Of a stretch of 34,647 bases of DNA, positions 1 through 7,675 are shown in pieces; the first letter of the stretch is position 1, and each line of letters starts with the position of its first letter. Source of the DNA: Alphaproteobacteria bacterium. GTDB lineage: Bacteria; Pseudomonadota; Alphaproteobacteria; SP197. A program made the translations under genes and the position numbers. The notes beneath the pieces were generated by a model. The model saw only the letters and a program-made list of their open reading frames with translations. It did no database searches and was not told where the DNA came from. The stretch lies in contig JAJEBJ010000003.1 of NCBI GenBank assembly GCA_022822575.1, positions 1 to 34,647 of the forward strand. The letters run 5' to 3'.

Positions 1-930
1 ATCTGCGTGTCGTCGGGCAGCCTCACCGGCATTCCGCTGATGCACCAGGGCTTCGATCTGCCGATTGCCAACATCATGCACACCGGGTCACCGCACTGGT
101 ACCACGAAGGCCTGGAAGGTGAATCGGAAGAGGATTTCGCGACCCGAAGGGCCGAGGAACTCGAACAGATGATCCTTGCCGAGGGGCCCGAGACGGTGGC
201 CGCCTTCATCGCCGAGCCTGTCATGGGTGCCGGCGGCGTCATCGTGCCACCCGCCGGCTACTTCGAGAAGATCCAGGCCGTCCTGGCGAAGTACGACGTG
301 CTGATGATCGCCGACGAGGTGATCTGCGGTTTCCACCGCACCGGTCAGCTGTTCGGTTCCAACACCTACGGCATCAAGCCGGACATCATGGTCGTGGCCA
401 AGCAGCTCTCCTCGGCCTACCTGCCGATCAGTGCGGTGATCGTGAACGAGAAGGTCTATGGACCGATTCGCGACTTCTCCGACGAAAACGGCGTGTTTGC
501 TACAGGCTTCACCTATTCGGGCCATCCTGTTCCGGCAGCGGTTGCTGTCGAGACCCTCAAGATCTACGACGAAATCAACATTGCCGACCACGTCGCCAGG
601 ATAGCACCGGTGATGCAGGAACGACTGATGGCCCTCGGCGATCACCCGATCGTCGGCGAAGCGAGGGGTGTCGGCCTCATCGGCGCGGTGGAACTCGTCA
701 GGGACAAGGAGACCCGGGAGAACTTCCCGCCCGCCATTGCCAACTACTGTGGCGAACGGTGCCTCGCGCATCGCCTCATCGTGCGGGCGGCCGGAGGAAA
801 TTCTGTCGCGGTCTGTCCTCCCCTCATCATCGAGGAAGAGCAGATTCACCAGATCTTCGATCGGCTGAAGGCAGCACTCGACGACACCCTGGAGTACGTC
901 CGCCAGGAGAGCCTGCTCGACGCAGCCTGA
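1..930 (+). CDS. Class III (omega) aminotransferase, 5'-truncated
   Basis: PLP-dependent transaminase moving an amino group from an amine or omega-amino acid to a keto acid such as pyruvate; the true substrate cannot be read from the sequence. The reading frame is open from the first base, so the N-terminal third lies outside the window and the first in-frame GTG (base 7) is internal. Fold type I class III marks are clear: FIAEPVMGAGGVIVPP, then IADEVICGFHRTG (the Asp contacting the PLP ring nitrogen), then VVAKQLSSAYLP, whose Lys codon (400-402) is the Schiff-base lysine. The C-terminal small domain has the usual GxGLIGAVELV strand. About 310 residues are present of a usual 450-460. It converges with an FAD oxidoreductase that may share amine/amino-acid catabolism. 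Family certain, substrate unknown. Confidence 0.9.
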   Translation: MCVSSGSLTGIPLMHQGFDLPIANIMHTGSPHWYHEGLEGESEEDFATRRAEELEQMILAEGPETVAAFIAEPVMGAGGVIVPPAGYFEKIQAVLAKYDVLMIADEVICGFHRTGQLFGSNTYGIKPDIMVVAKQLSSAYLPISAVIVNEKVYGPIRDFSDENGVFATGFTYSGHPVPAAVAVETLKIYDEINIADHVARIAPVMQERLMALGDHPIVGEARGVGLIGAVELVRDKETRENFPPAIANYCGERCLAHRLIVRAAGGNSVAVCPPLIIEEEQIHQIFDRLKAALDDTLEYVRQESLLDAA

Positions 931-942
931 TCACCTGTCACG

Positions 943-976
943 GGCGCCCGCTGCCGCCAGGAAGTCAGCGGGCGCC
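943..976. terminator. Possible bidirectional hairpin between convergent genes
   Basis: Perfect 11-bp inverted repeat, GGCGCCCGCTG paired with CAGCGGGCGCC, around a 12-base loop. It lies in the 34-base space between two convergent genes, and its right arm includes the stop codon of the oxidoreductase. Neither side has a clear T-run, so intrinsic termination is only suggested by the very GC-rich stem and its position. Confidence 0.4.
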
Positions 977-2098
977 ACCCAGTCTTGACGGCGACAGGGT
1001 TCCCGGATCCAGACCTGCGCCGAGGAGATCCTGTGGCAGGCTGTTACCGAGGATGATGGAGGCGGCATAGGCGGACAGACCCGTGGATGTCTGGATTCCG
1101 GCGCCGCCCTGGCCGACATTCCAGAAGAACCCCTCACATGCAGGGTCGAAACCTGTCACCGGCAGCCTGTCCGGGACGAAGCTTCGCAACCCCGCCCATC
1201 GGCTTTCCATGCGCCGGATGTCGAGTGTGGTCCACTCCATGATCCGGTGGGCGGCAAGGGCGAGGTCCAGTTCCTCGGGCGCGGCATCGCAGGGTTCACT
1301 TGGCTGTTCGTCGGCCAGGGAACCGAGGATCAGCCCGGCCTCCGGCTTGAAGTAGAAACTCTCGCCATCATCGGCGACCAACGGCCAGGCGCCATGGTCC
1401 ATGCCGTTCGGCCCACGGAACGTGAAGGCGGTGCGGCGCATGGGTACAAGGCCAACCGGCGCGGCTCCGGCCATGCGGCCGACGACATCGCCCCAGGCAC
1501 CGGCGCAATTGGCCACGACGGGCGCCTCGAGGGTCTTTCCGGGCACCGTCACGTGCCAGACCCCGCTGCGGTGTTCCATCTGCGTGACCGGCGCATTGAG
1601 GAGCATGGTGGCACCGGAGGCTCGCGCCGCCCGGAGATAGGCGCCGTGGATGGCATGGACGTCGATGTCGCCGGCGGCGGGTTCCCAGAGCCCTGATTGG
1701 ATCTTCTCCGGCTTGAGAACCGGACACCGTTCGAGGCACCCGTCGCGATCGAGTTCGAAGAGCTGGTGCCCGATCACATGGCTCAATCCGTTGAGTGTGA
1801 ATGAGGCGTCCCGGGTTCCGGTCCCGAAGAGAAGGAGAACGGGCCGCCTCCTGATCAGGGGTACATCGGTGAACCCTGGCGGTGGATTCTCGAGAAAGGG
1901 CCTGGTGGCAGCACTGAGGGCCTGGATGACCGCGCCGCCGATCACATCGGTGTAATGCGCCGCCGATCGTCCCGTGCTGTGATAGCCCGGCTGGTCTTCC
2001 GCCTCGAGGATCGCCACCCTGCGGGATGGCGCAAGGCGCCAGGCGAGCGACGCTCCCACCACGCCTGCGCCAATGATGACGACGTCAAATGCGGCCAT
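965..2098 (-). CDS. FAD-dependent oxidoreductase, DadA/glycine oxidase-like
   Basis: Predicted D-amino-acid/sarcosine-type (DAO family) flavin oxidoreductase oxidising a C-N bond of an amine or amino acid. The N-terminus is a Rossmann FAD-binding motif, VVIIGAGVVGASLAWRLA (residues 6-23), followed by the acidic end of the second strand in AILEAEDQPGYHSTGRSA, a region typical of DAO-family enzymes. Near the C-terminus, GFFWNVGQGGAGIQTS (about residues 325-340) is the second FAD contact. The 377-residue length fits a single-subunit enzyme. The start ATG is followed at once by the FAD motif; only a weak GGA precedes it. It lies just downstream of tRNA-Thr on the same strand with no obvious terminator between. 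Substrate unknown. Confidence 0.88.
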   Translation of the reverse strand: MAAFDVVIIGAGVVGASLAWRLAPSRRVAILEAEDQPGYHSTGRSAAHYTDVIGGAVIQALSAATRPFLENPPPGFTDVPLIRRRPVLLLFGTGTRDASFTLNGLSHVIGHQLFELDRDGCLERCPVLKPEKIQSGLWEPAAGDIDVHAIHGAYLRAARASGATMLLNAPVTQMEHRSGVWHVTVPGKTLEAPVVANCAGAWGDVVGRMAGAAPVGLVPMRRTAFTFRGPNGMDHGAWPLVADDGESFYFKPEAGLILGSLADEQPSEPCDAAPEELDLALAAHRIMEWTTLDIRRMESRWAGLRSFVPDRLPVTGFDPACEGFFWNVGQGGAGIQTSTGLSAYAASIILGNSLPQDLLGAGLDPGTLSPSRLGGAR

Positions 2099-2121
2099 GG
2101 TTCCAGATTGATCCGGTAGAA

Positions 2122-2196
2122 TGGTGCCGAAGGGGAGATTCGAACTCCCGACCTACTGATTACGAATCAGTTGCTCTGCCACTGAGCTACTTCGGC
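2122..2196 (-). tRNA. tRNA-Thr (anticodon CGT)
   Basis: On the minus strand the full cloverleaf can be folded by hand. The acceptor stem is GCCGAAG with CTTCGGC, the D-arm GCTC/GAGC, the anticodon stem ACTGA/TCAGT around loop TTCGTAA (anticodon CGT, reading ACG), and the T-arm GGGAG/CTCCC around TTCGAAT. The discriminator is A and the 3' CCA is encoded (2122-2124). Seventy-two bases plus CCA. Confidence 0.96.
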
Positions 2197-2220
2197 TGGG
2201 TTACCCGGTCAGGGCGGTGA

Positions 2221-2249
2221 ACCTAGTCACAAGCCACCGCCAGGGTCAA
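2221..2249 (-). promoter_or_regulatory. Putative promoter of tRNA-Thr
   Basis: Minus-strand TTGACC (2249-2244) and CTAGGT (2226-2221) are separated by exactly 17 bases, about 24 bases before the mature tRNA 5' end. The -35 box is close to consensus; the -10 is weak but plausible for a stable-RNA promoter in this group. It lies just past the hemY stop codon. Confidence 0.5.
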
Positions 2250-2259
2250 TGCCGCAAGC

Positions 2260-3606
2260 TCACGACAGCGTGACCGGTTCGGCCGGTCCCGGTGATGCCA
2301 GGACCGAAGGGCCGGTCTCTTCCACGGTGCCCGGACTGCGCCAGATCATGGAGTCGAAGCGCCCGCAGCCTTCACAGACAGCATGCCATGTCCGGGTAAT
2401 ATGGCCACAGCCTTTGCATTGCCAGGTCCTGTCCGGACTCGCCTCGATCATGCTCGCCTGCCACTTCGCGGCCTCCTCGGCGTTCTCCTCGCTGGTCTCT
2501 AGGTCGATCCACAGACGGATCTCCCGGGGTGCCAGGCCCGTCGTGCCGATGGCGTTGAGATGGCGCCGCATCTCTCCTGTCAGCTTCGATTCCATCGCCA
2601 CCCGCGCCGCAGCCACATGGGCCTCCCGGTCATCCTCGTTGAGGTTGAGCAGGCGTTCCATGCGACGATAGCGGTTGGCCCCATCGTCACCCCAGGCCGA
2701 TATATAGAGATCGGCGAGATCCGGATGCGGCGCCATCTTCCAGGTCTTCTCGACGACACGAACGGCCTGGGTTCCCTTTCCGGAGTCGATGAGAAGCCGG
2801 GCGAGGATACAGCCCGCAGGCACCAGGTCCGGCGCCTCGCCGTGAGCTGTGCGGGCAAGCTTGAGGGCCTCTTCTCGACGCCCTTCCTCGTGGGTCCGCA
2901 CCGCTTCCTCAACCAGCAGAACGGCATGGCGCCGCCGTCCAGGCGCGGCCTCGACGACCTTGCGATCGCGTGCGGACTTCAGTGTCTGGCGGGCCGCGGT
3001 CCAGTCCCCGGCCCGTGTCTGCAACTCGAATACAGCCTCAGCCGCCCACGCGGCATCGGGTCTGAGAGCATGGGCCTGGCGCGCATACCCTGCCGCAGCC
3101 TCGTGATCGCCCTTCCTCAGGGCTGCCGCCATCAGGCCGCGAAGACCCAAAAACTCCGTCTCCGGACGCTCCAGCATGGCACGAAAGCGCCGGTCCGCCT
3201 CGGCGTCATCCCCGTCGAGCTGGGCGGCCTGGGCCGTCAGGAGCAGGGTGAGCGGTGGACGATCGAGCAGCCTGTCGGCTCTCTTCGCATGGGACCGGGC
3301 GCCCGGGGCGTCGCCGGCTGCCACCGCCACAAGTCCCGACGTCAACGCCTGCCAGCCCTTTTCCTTGCGGCGATCGCCCAGGGCGAGCCGGATGCGGCGC
3401 GGTCCGCGCCAGACCCACTGGAGAAGGAGCACCGCCAGCACGGACACGACGACGAGGACAAGGATGCCGAGAATCAGTATCGGCGTCTCGGTCGTCACTT
3501 CCCAGACATCCCAGACGAAGGTGACGCTGCCCCCGCGATCGGCAATCCACACGATACCGCCGATCGCCGCGGCCATGACAATGACGTAGAAGAGGAGAGC
3601 GATCAT
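2260..3606 (-). CDS. hemY: HemY-like TPR membrane protein of the hem operon
   Basis: HemY of the proteobacterial hem operon, an inner-membrane protein with a cytoplasmic tetratricopeptide-repeat body. It is not the protoporphyrinogen oxidase of the same name, and its exact role in haem synthesis is unsettled. Two N-terminal membrane segments are visible (residues 2-21 and about 43-64), then the conserved HemY_N region and alanine/arginine-rich helical repeats. The C-terminus carries two CxxC pairs, CKGC and CEGC (about residues 403-422), a rubredoxin-like metal-binding pattern. The start ATG overlaps the stop of the preceding gene (ATGA), so the two are probably translationally coupled. Last gene of the hemC-hemD-Mic60-hemY operon. 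Confidence 0.87.
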   Translation of the reverse strand: MIALLFYVIVMAAAIGGIVWIADRGGSVTFVWDVWEVTTETPILILGILVLVVVSVLAVLLLQWVWRGPRRIRLALGDRRKEKGWQALTSGLVAVAAGDAPGARSHAKRADRLLDRPPLTLLLTAQAAQLDGDDAEADRRFRAMLERPETEFLGLRGLMAAALRKGDHEAAAGYARQAHALRPDAAWAAEAVFELQTRAGDWTAARQTLKSARDRKVVEAAPGRRRHAVLLVEEAVRTHEEGRREEALKLARTAHGEAPDLVPAGCILARLLIDSGKGTQAVRVVEKTWKMAPHPDLADLYISAWGDDGANRYRRMERLLNLNEDDREAHVAAARVAMESKLTGEMRRHLNAIGTTGLAPREIRLWIDLETSEENAEEAAKWQASMIEASPDRTWQCKGCGHITRTWHAVCEGCGRFDSMIWRSPGTVEETGPSVLASPGPAEPVTLS

Positions 3607-4676
3607 GGTTGCACGATGCCGGCGACGGCCCGCGCATGAAGGCGATCGAGGGCGGCATCGGCCTCGATGCGCGCCCTCGCCTCACCGGCCCATTGCGCCA
3701 TGATTCCGGCAGACTGAGCGGGAAGGGAATCGATCTCCCTCAACGCCTCTTCAAGGTTTCCTGCGGCCACTGCCGCCTCGATCCTGAGCATCGTTGCCTG
3801 ACTGCCCGTGCCGGCGTGCTCGCCGTCGATCCGCCTGACGGTGACGAGGCTTTCGATATGGGCCAGGGTTTCGTCGACCCATCCGCTGGCCTCCGCCACC
3901 CTAGCGGCATTGCGAGTGGCCGTGAGTACGTCACCGAGGGACGCATCGAGTGCGTGATGCGCGGGAATGCCCGTGCCGGCATGAGGGGCCAGGATGTCAA
4001 GGTCTGCCTCGACTTCGGGATCATTCCCTTCGAGGGCGGCAACGGTTTCGTGTTCCGCAGTGAACGGCCGGCCGCTGTCGACGGCATCCCGCAGTCGGCC
4101 AAGGGCGACGACGAACGCCGCACCGTGATCACCGGACCGGGAGGCGAGGGTGTCCAGCATCCGGCGAAGGTCCGCCACATCCCGACGAAGCGCATCAATC
4201 AGGCGGGCTCGCTCCCTGTCCGCGGCATCGGGAGTTTCGATGTCCGTGCCCGGAACGACCGGGGGCGATGCATCGTTCAGGGTTTCATCGATTCCGTCGA
4301 TGCGCTGGACAAGTTCTGCAAGGTCCATCTCCAGTCCGGTGCGATAACTGCCTTCAGCGGCGAGCGCAGCCTCCGCCGCATCGAGGCGTTCCGCGAGACG
4401 CGTCACGGTGAGGTCAATGTCCGTCTCGCCATCCTCCGCAGAGAGGCGAAGCACCCGTTCCTCGAGTTCGGCAAGGCGCTCCGTGGCATCGCGCATCCCG
4501 GACCACAGCCAGGCCAGACCGGCGACAAGGGCCGCCATCGCCAGAATGAGGATCCCTGACGCCAACCATCCGGAGTATCTTGCCAGTGACAGCTTCACGG
4601 CTTGCGCCGGCTTCCTGGTCCAGGGCGCATCGGTGGTGTCGTCTTTCGCCGGATTGCTGCTGTCGTCAGACGTCAT
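3603..4676 (-). CDS. Mitofilin/Mic60-like inner-membrane protein (COG4223-like)
   Basis: Membrane protein resembling alphaproteobacterial Mic60, the relative of the mitochondrial crista-junction protein mitofilin. Layout: a polar N-terminal tail of about 30 residues, one membrane segment (near residues 35-60, LASGILILAMAALVAGLAWL), a long Ala/Glu/Leu-rich coiled coil, and a C-terminal helical domain. That domain contains SLVTVRRIDG and LRIEAAVAAGNLEEALREI, matching the mitofilin C-terminal pattern. The position between hemD and hemY is where alphaproteobacterial Mic60 genes are known to lie. Start: the ATG at 4676 overlaps the hemD stop as ATGA; a further upstream in-frame start would sit inside hemD. 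Sequence conservation in this family is low, so synteny carries much of the call. Confidence 0.78.
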   Translation of the reverse strand: MTSDDSSNPAKDDTTDAPWTRKPAQAVKLSLARYSGWLASGILILAMAALVAGLAWLWSGMRDATERLAELEERVLRLSAEDGETDIDLTVTRLAERLDAAEAALAAEGSYRTGLEMDLAELVQRIDGIDETLNDASPPVVPGTDIETPDAADRERARLIDALRRDVADLRRMLDTLASRSGDHGAAFVVALGRLRDAVDSGRPFTAEHETVAALEGNDPEVEADLDILAPHAGTGIPAHHALDASLGDVLTATRNAARVAEASGWVDETLAHIESLVTVRRIDGEHAGTGSQATMLRIEAAVAAGNLEEALREIDSLPAQSAGIMAQWAGEARARIEADAALDRLHARAVAGIVQP

Positions 4677-5392
4677 GAATGTTCTCCGGCAAGGACGATG
4701 CACCCCGCAAGACTCTCTGCATCACTGCGAGGGGCCACGACAAGACCTTTCCAGCCCGATCCCTCAAGGGTCCGGGCGACAGCGTCGCTCAGACAGAACC
4801 CGATGAGCGACTGCAAGCACGTTCCGGCACCCGCCTCGCGAATGAGCCTCATGAAGATTGCGGCCGTTCGCGGCGAAAAATGGGCCACGCCCAGAAGATG
4901 GCCTCCCCGAAGCGCGGTCAGGGCCGCCTGTGGCAGGCTACTGACAGCGTCGGCATGATAGCCGACAACCCGTTCGACGACGAATCCGTCCCCCGCCAGG
5001 AGGCCCGCCAGATCGCCGGCGATTCTCGAGCCCGACACATGAATCAGTCGCCCGGATCCGGGGTCAAGGTGCTGGCGGATGAGGATCGCAAGGCTCTCCA
5101 GGTTGCCTCCGGCAGCATGGACACCCGTGAAGCCGTGATCCCGTGCCCGGCCTGCCGAGACCGTGCCGACGGCCAGGACCGGAACCGAACGGTTGGCCGT
5201 GGCCCGTGCAAGAGCATCGGCGCCATTGGCGCTCGTCACCACGCATCCCTGGACTCCGCCAAGGTCGCCAAGCGTGACGGTGATGTCGACGATCGTCAGC
5301 AACGGAGCAATGAGGGACTCAATTCCCCGCCGCCGGAGAATGGCCGCAAAGGCAAGGGAGTCCCTCTTCGGCCTTGTCACGAGAACGGTCAC
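4673..5392 (-). CDS. hemD: Uroporphyrinogen-III synthase
   Basis: Cytosolic enzyme that cyclises hydroxymethylbilane with inversion of ring D to give uroporphyrinogen III, the branch point to haem, sirohaem and cobalamin. It begins VTVLVTRPKRDS, the usual TRP start of HemD, and shows the two-lobed pattern including VVTSANGADALARA and LIHVSGSRIAGDLAGLL. At 239 residues it has normal length. The reading frame is open far upstream through hemC, but the GTG at 5392 overlaps the hemC stop as GTGA and places the TRP motif at the N-terminus, so this start is strongly preferred. HemD sequences diverge rapidly; the identification rests on the start motif plus the hemC neighbour. Confidence 0.88.
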   Translation of the reverse strand: MTVLVTRPKRDSLAFAAILRRRGIESLIAPLLTIVDITVTLGDLGGVQGCVVTSANGADALARATANRSVPVLAVGTVSAGRARDHGFTGVHAAGGNLESLAILIRQHLDPGSGRLIHVSGSRIAGDLAGLLAGDGFVVERVVGYHADAVSSLPQAALTALRGGHLLGVAHFSPRTAAIFMRLIREAGAGTCLQSLIGFCLSDAVARTLEGSGWKGLVVAPRSDAESLAGCIVLAGEHS

Positions 5393-6306
5393 GGCATCCG
5401 GCTTCCGTAGAGATTCCTGCCTGCCCGGCTCAGAAGCCTCTCGCCAACCGCCCTGCCCACGGCCTCGGCCTCTGCGCCCTTCTCTTCGCTCATCGTCCAC
5501 CGGCTGCCATCGTCCGACAGCACCTGGGCTCGAACCCGCACGTCGTCTCCGGACCGTGTGGCGAGGGCAGCAACGGGTGTCCGGCACGATCCATCGAGGA
5601 CTGCGAGGACGGCACGTTCCGCCTCGACGCATTGTCTGGTGGGCGCATCGTCGATGGCCTCGAGCACGGCCAGGATGCCGGATTCCCCGGTGCGGCACGT
5701 CACGCCGATGGCGCCCTGTCCGGCAGCAGGGAGCATGTCGCCCGGATCAAGGAGCGCCGTCGCCTCGTGGAGAAGGCCCAGGCGTTCCAGGCCGGCTGCC
5801 GCCAGCAACGTTGCCGCGGCCTTTCCCTCCTTCAACCGGGCAAGGCGCGTGTCGACGTTGCCTCGCCAGGTCACGATCTCAAGATCGGGCCGCAGGCTGA
5901 GGAGCTGCGCCCGGCGGCGTATTGACGACGTGCCCACCCGGGCGCCTCTGGGGAGTTCGCGGATTGAGGCGGCAACGGTCGAGACGAAGGCATCGCGAGG
6001 ATCGGCGCGTGGCAGGATGGATCCCAGCGCCACCTCCTCGGTGACGGTGGTTTCAACGTCCTTCATGGAGTGAACGGCAAGATCGGCATCGCCCCGGACC
6101 ACAACCCGGTCGATTTCCGCGGTGAAGACACCCTTGCCCCCCACCTCGGCGAGAGGTCGGTCCCGGACCCGATCGCCTGTGGTGCGCACAATCACCAACT
6201 CCGGCGGCGCGAGACCGGGATGACGCATCATCAGAGTCTCGCGGACGAGGTTGGCCTGGAACCGTGCCAACCGGCTTCCCCGCGTGGCAATTCTCAGGGG
6301 TTCCAC
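5389..6306 (-). CDS. hemC: Porphobilinogen deaminase (hydroxymethylbilane synthase)
   Basis: Polymerises four porphobilinogen units into hydroxymethylbilane using a covalent dipyrromethane cofactor. Clear family marks are LRIATRGSRLARFQA at the N-terminus, FTAEIDRVVVRGDADLAVHSMKD in short pieces (catalytic Asp in GDADLAVHS), VGTSSIRRRAQ, and LDGSCRTPVAA, whose Cys241 is the cofactor attachment residue. At 305 residues it is standard length. The start codon is GTG; no strong ribosome-binding site is visible. First gene of the minus-strand hem operon; the 112-base upstream gap must hold the operon promoter, but no convincing -35/-10 pair was found. Confidence 0.97.
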   Translation of the reverse strand: MEPLRIATRGSRLARFQANLVRETLMMRHPGLAPPELVIVRTTGDRVRDRPLAEVGGKGVFTAEIDRVVVRGDADLAVHSMKDVETTVTEEVALGSILPRADPRDAFVSTVAASIRELPRGARVGTSSIRRRAQLLSLRPDLEIVTWRGNVDTRLARLKEGKAAATLLAAAGLERLGLLHEATALLDPGDMLPAAGQGAIGVTCRTGESGILAVLEAIDDAPTRQCVEAERAVLAVLDGSCRTPVAALATRSGDDVRVRAQVLSDDGSRWTMSEEKGAEAEAVGRAVGERLLSRAGRNLYGSRMP

Positions 6307-6418
6307 GTTCTATCGTCTCTCAAAGAACCTTGTTGTGGGCGATGGTGACCGTTTGCCATCATCCGGAATCCAGGCGCAATGGCATGGAAGCCTCTGGCTA
6401 TGGCGTCCATTTCCAACG

Positions 6419-7480
6419 TCAGGCATGCCAGTCAAATGCGCCGCATGCCTGGTCAAATTGCCGCAGATAGGCAGACCTCTGCTGGCTTGTCATCCAGGCC
6501 GATTGATAACCATTGCGCATGAGTTTGATCAGGGTCTCAGTCGGCAGGTTCCCGTTTCTCTGGGCCTCAAGTATTGTCCTGTTCAACCACCCTGAACCAA
6601 ACTGTTCTGGATCATCCGAGTTGATCGTTATCACAACACCGCGATCCATCAATCTGATCAACATATCCAGATTGCCCGCAGATGCAGTCTCATCCTCGAA
6701 CACATACCGTGTAGGGCACCCCGTCAACGCGATCCCCTTGTCCACGAGGAGTGATACGAGATCATCATCTTCGATCGCGTTCAACCCATGATCGATGCGT
6801 TCTACGCCCAGAATTTCAATGCAGTCGCGAATATGCCGGAGGGAGTTTGGCTGGTGCACGTCACAATGAGAGGTGAGCCTGTAGCCTTGCTCCCTCGCCC
6901 GAGCAAAAAGGGGCGAGAACTTATTCGGAAAGTCGTTTATCTCCGGGTTGTCTAGACCGACTCCAACGATGTCGTCTCTGTATGGCTTGACGCTATCCAG
7001 GACAGCGCAGGCGTCATCCAAGCTTTGATCCCGTTGGAAACACATGATCCATTGGGTTACGATTCCGAACTCGTCATGTGCAGTCCGTGCGCCCGAAAAC
7101 AACCCTTCGAGCAGCGCATCGAGACTGACGCCCTGGCGCAGTCCCTGTTGCGGATCGAACATGATCTCGGCATACACGATGTTCTCGCCATGGCATTTCT
7201 TGAGACACCTGTACGCAATATCCTCGTAGTCTCGACCGGTACGCAAAACCGAACGACAAACGTCCAGGCATTCAATAAAGCTGATAAGGCCTGCTTCTCC
7301 GTCTCCGTTGCGTCCGTTCGCTCTCTGAGCCATCAGGATGTCATCTGCCGAATCGTACGGTAATTGGACGCTATTCCGCTCGGCGATGGAAAACAGCAAG
7401 TCAGGTTCGATTGTTCCCTCAATGTGGATATGCAGCTCCACCTTTGGCATTGCTTCGATGAACTCTGAGATCCTGGTCAT
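6419..7480 (-). CDS. Adenine/adenosine deaminase family protein
   Basis: Zinc-dependent purine deaminase of the amidohydrolase superfamily, converting adenine to hypoxanthine or adenosine to inosine. The N-terminus MPKVELHIHIEGTIEPDLL (zinc ligands His17 and His19) resembles the adenine deaminase (ADE/Aah1-like) branch, which has HxEGT/S and EPxLLF, more than classical adenosine deaminase. Further motifs are SHCDVHQPNSLRHI, ERIDHGLNA and ITINSDDPEQF (metal-binding Asp). The 353-residue length fits. The ATG at 7480 is preferred to an upstream TTG because the family N-terminus begins there. Base composition is lower than its neighbours: two 60-base stretches counted by hand had 27 and 34 G+C, against 40 in the next gene, suggesting possible transfer. 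Alone in its orientation group with loose spacing; probably monocistronic. Confidence 0.88.
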   Translation of the reverse strand: MTRISEFIEAMPKVELHIHIEGTIEPDLLFSIAERNSVQLPYDSADDILMAQRANGRNGDGEAGLISFIECLDVCRSVLRTGRDYEDIAYRCLKKCHGENIVYAEIMFDPQQGLRQGVSLDALLEGLFSGARTAHDEFGIVTQWIMCFQRDQSLDDACAVLDSVKPYRDDIVGVGLDNPEINDFPNKFSPLFARAREQGYRLTSHCDVHQPNSLRHIRDCIEILGVERIDHGLNAIEDDDLVSLLVDKGIALTGCPTRYVFEDETASAGNLDMLIRLMDRGVVITINSDDPEQFGSGWLNRTILEAQRNGNLPTETLIKLMRNGYQSAWMTSQQRSAYLRQFDQACGAFDWHA

Positions 7481-7675
7481 GGAAGTCTTGCCTATGATCA
7501 ATCGATTGCTGGTGTCTCGATGCTAATACCGGTTCTCCGATTTGTCGCTGACGACAGGCGTGCTGGCCCACACAATCGGAGGTTCAGTTTCGGAGCTGCC
7601 CCGGTGCGACAGCCCGTCTGTCCGGAGATGCTGGTGAGCCATGATCACCGGGCCGTGCGGGCCTTCTGAATCCGG

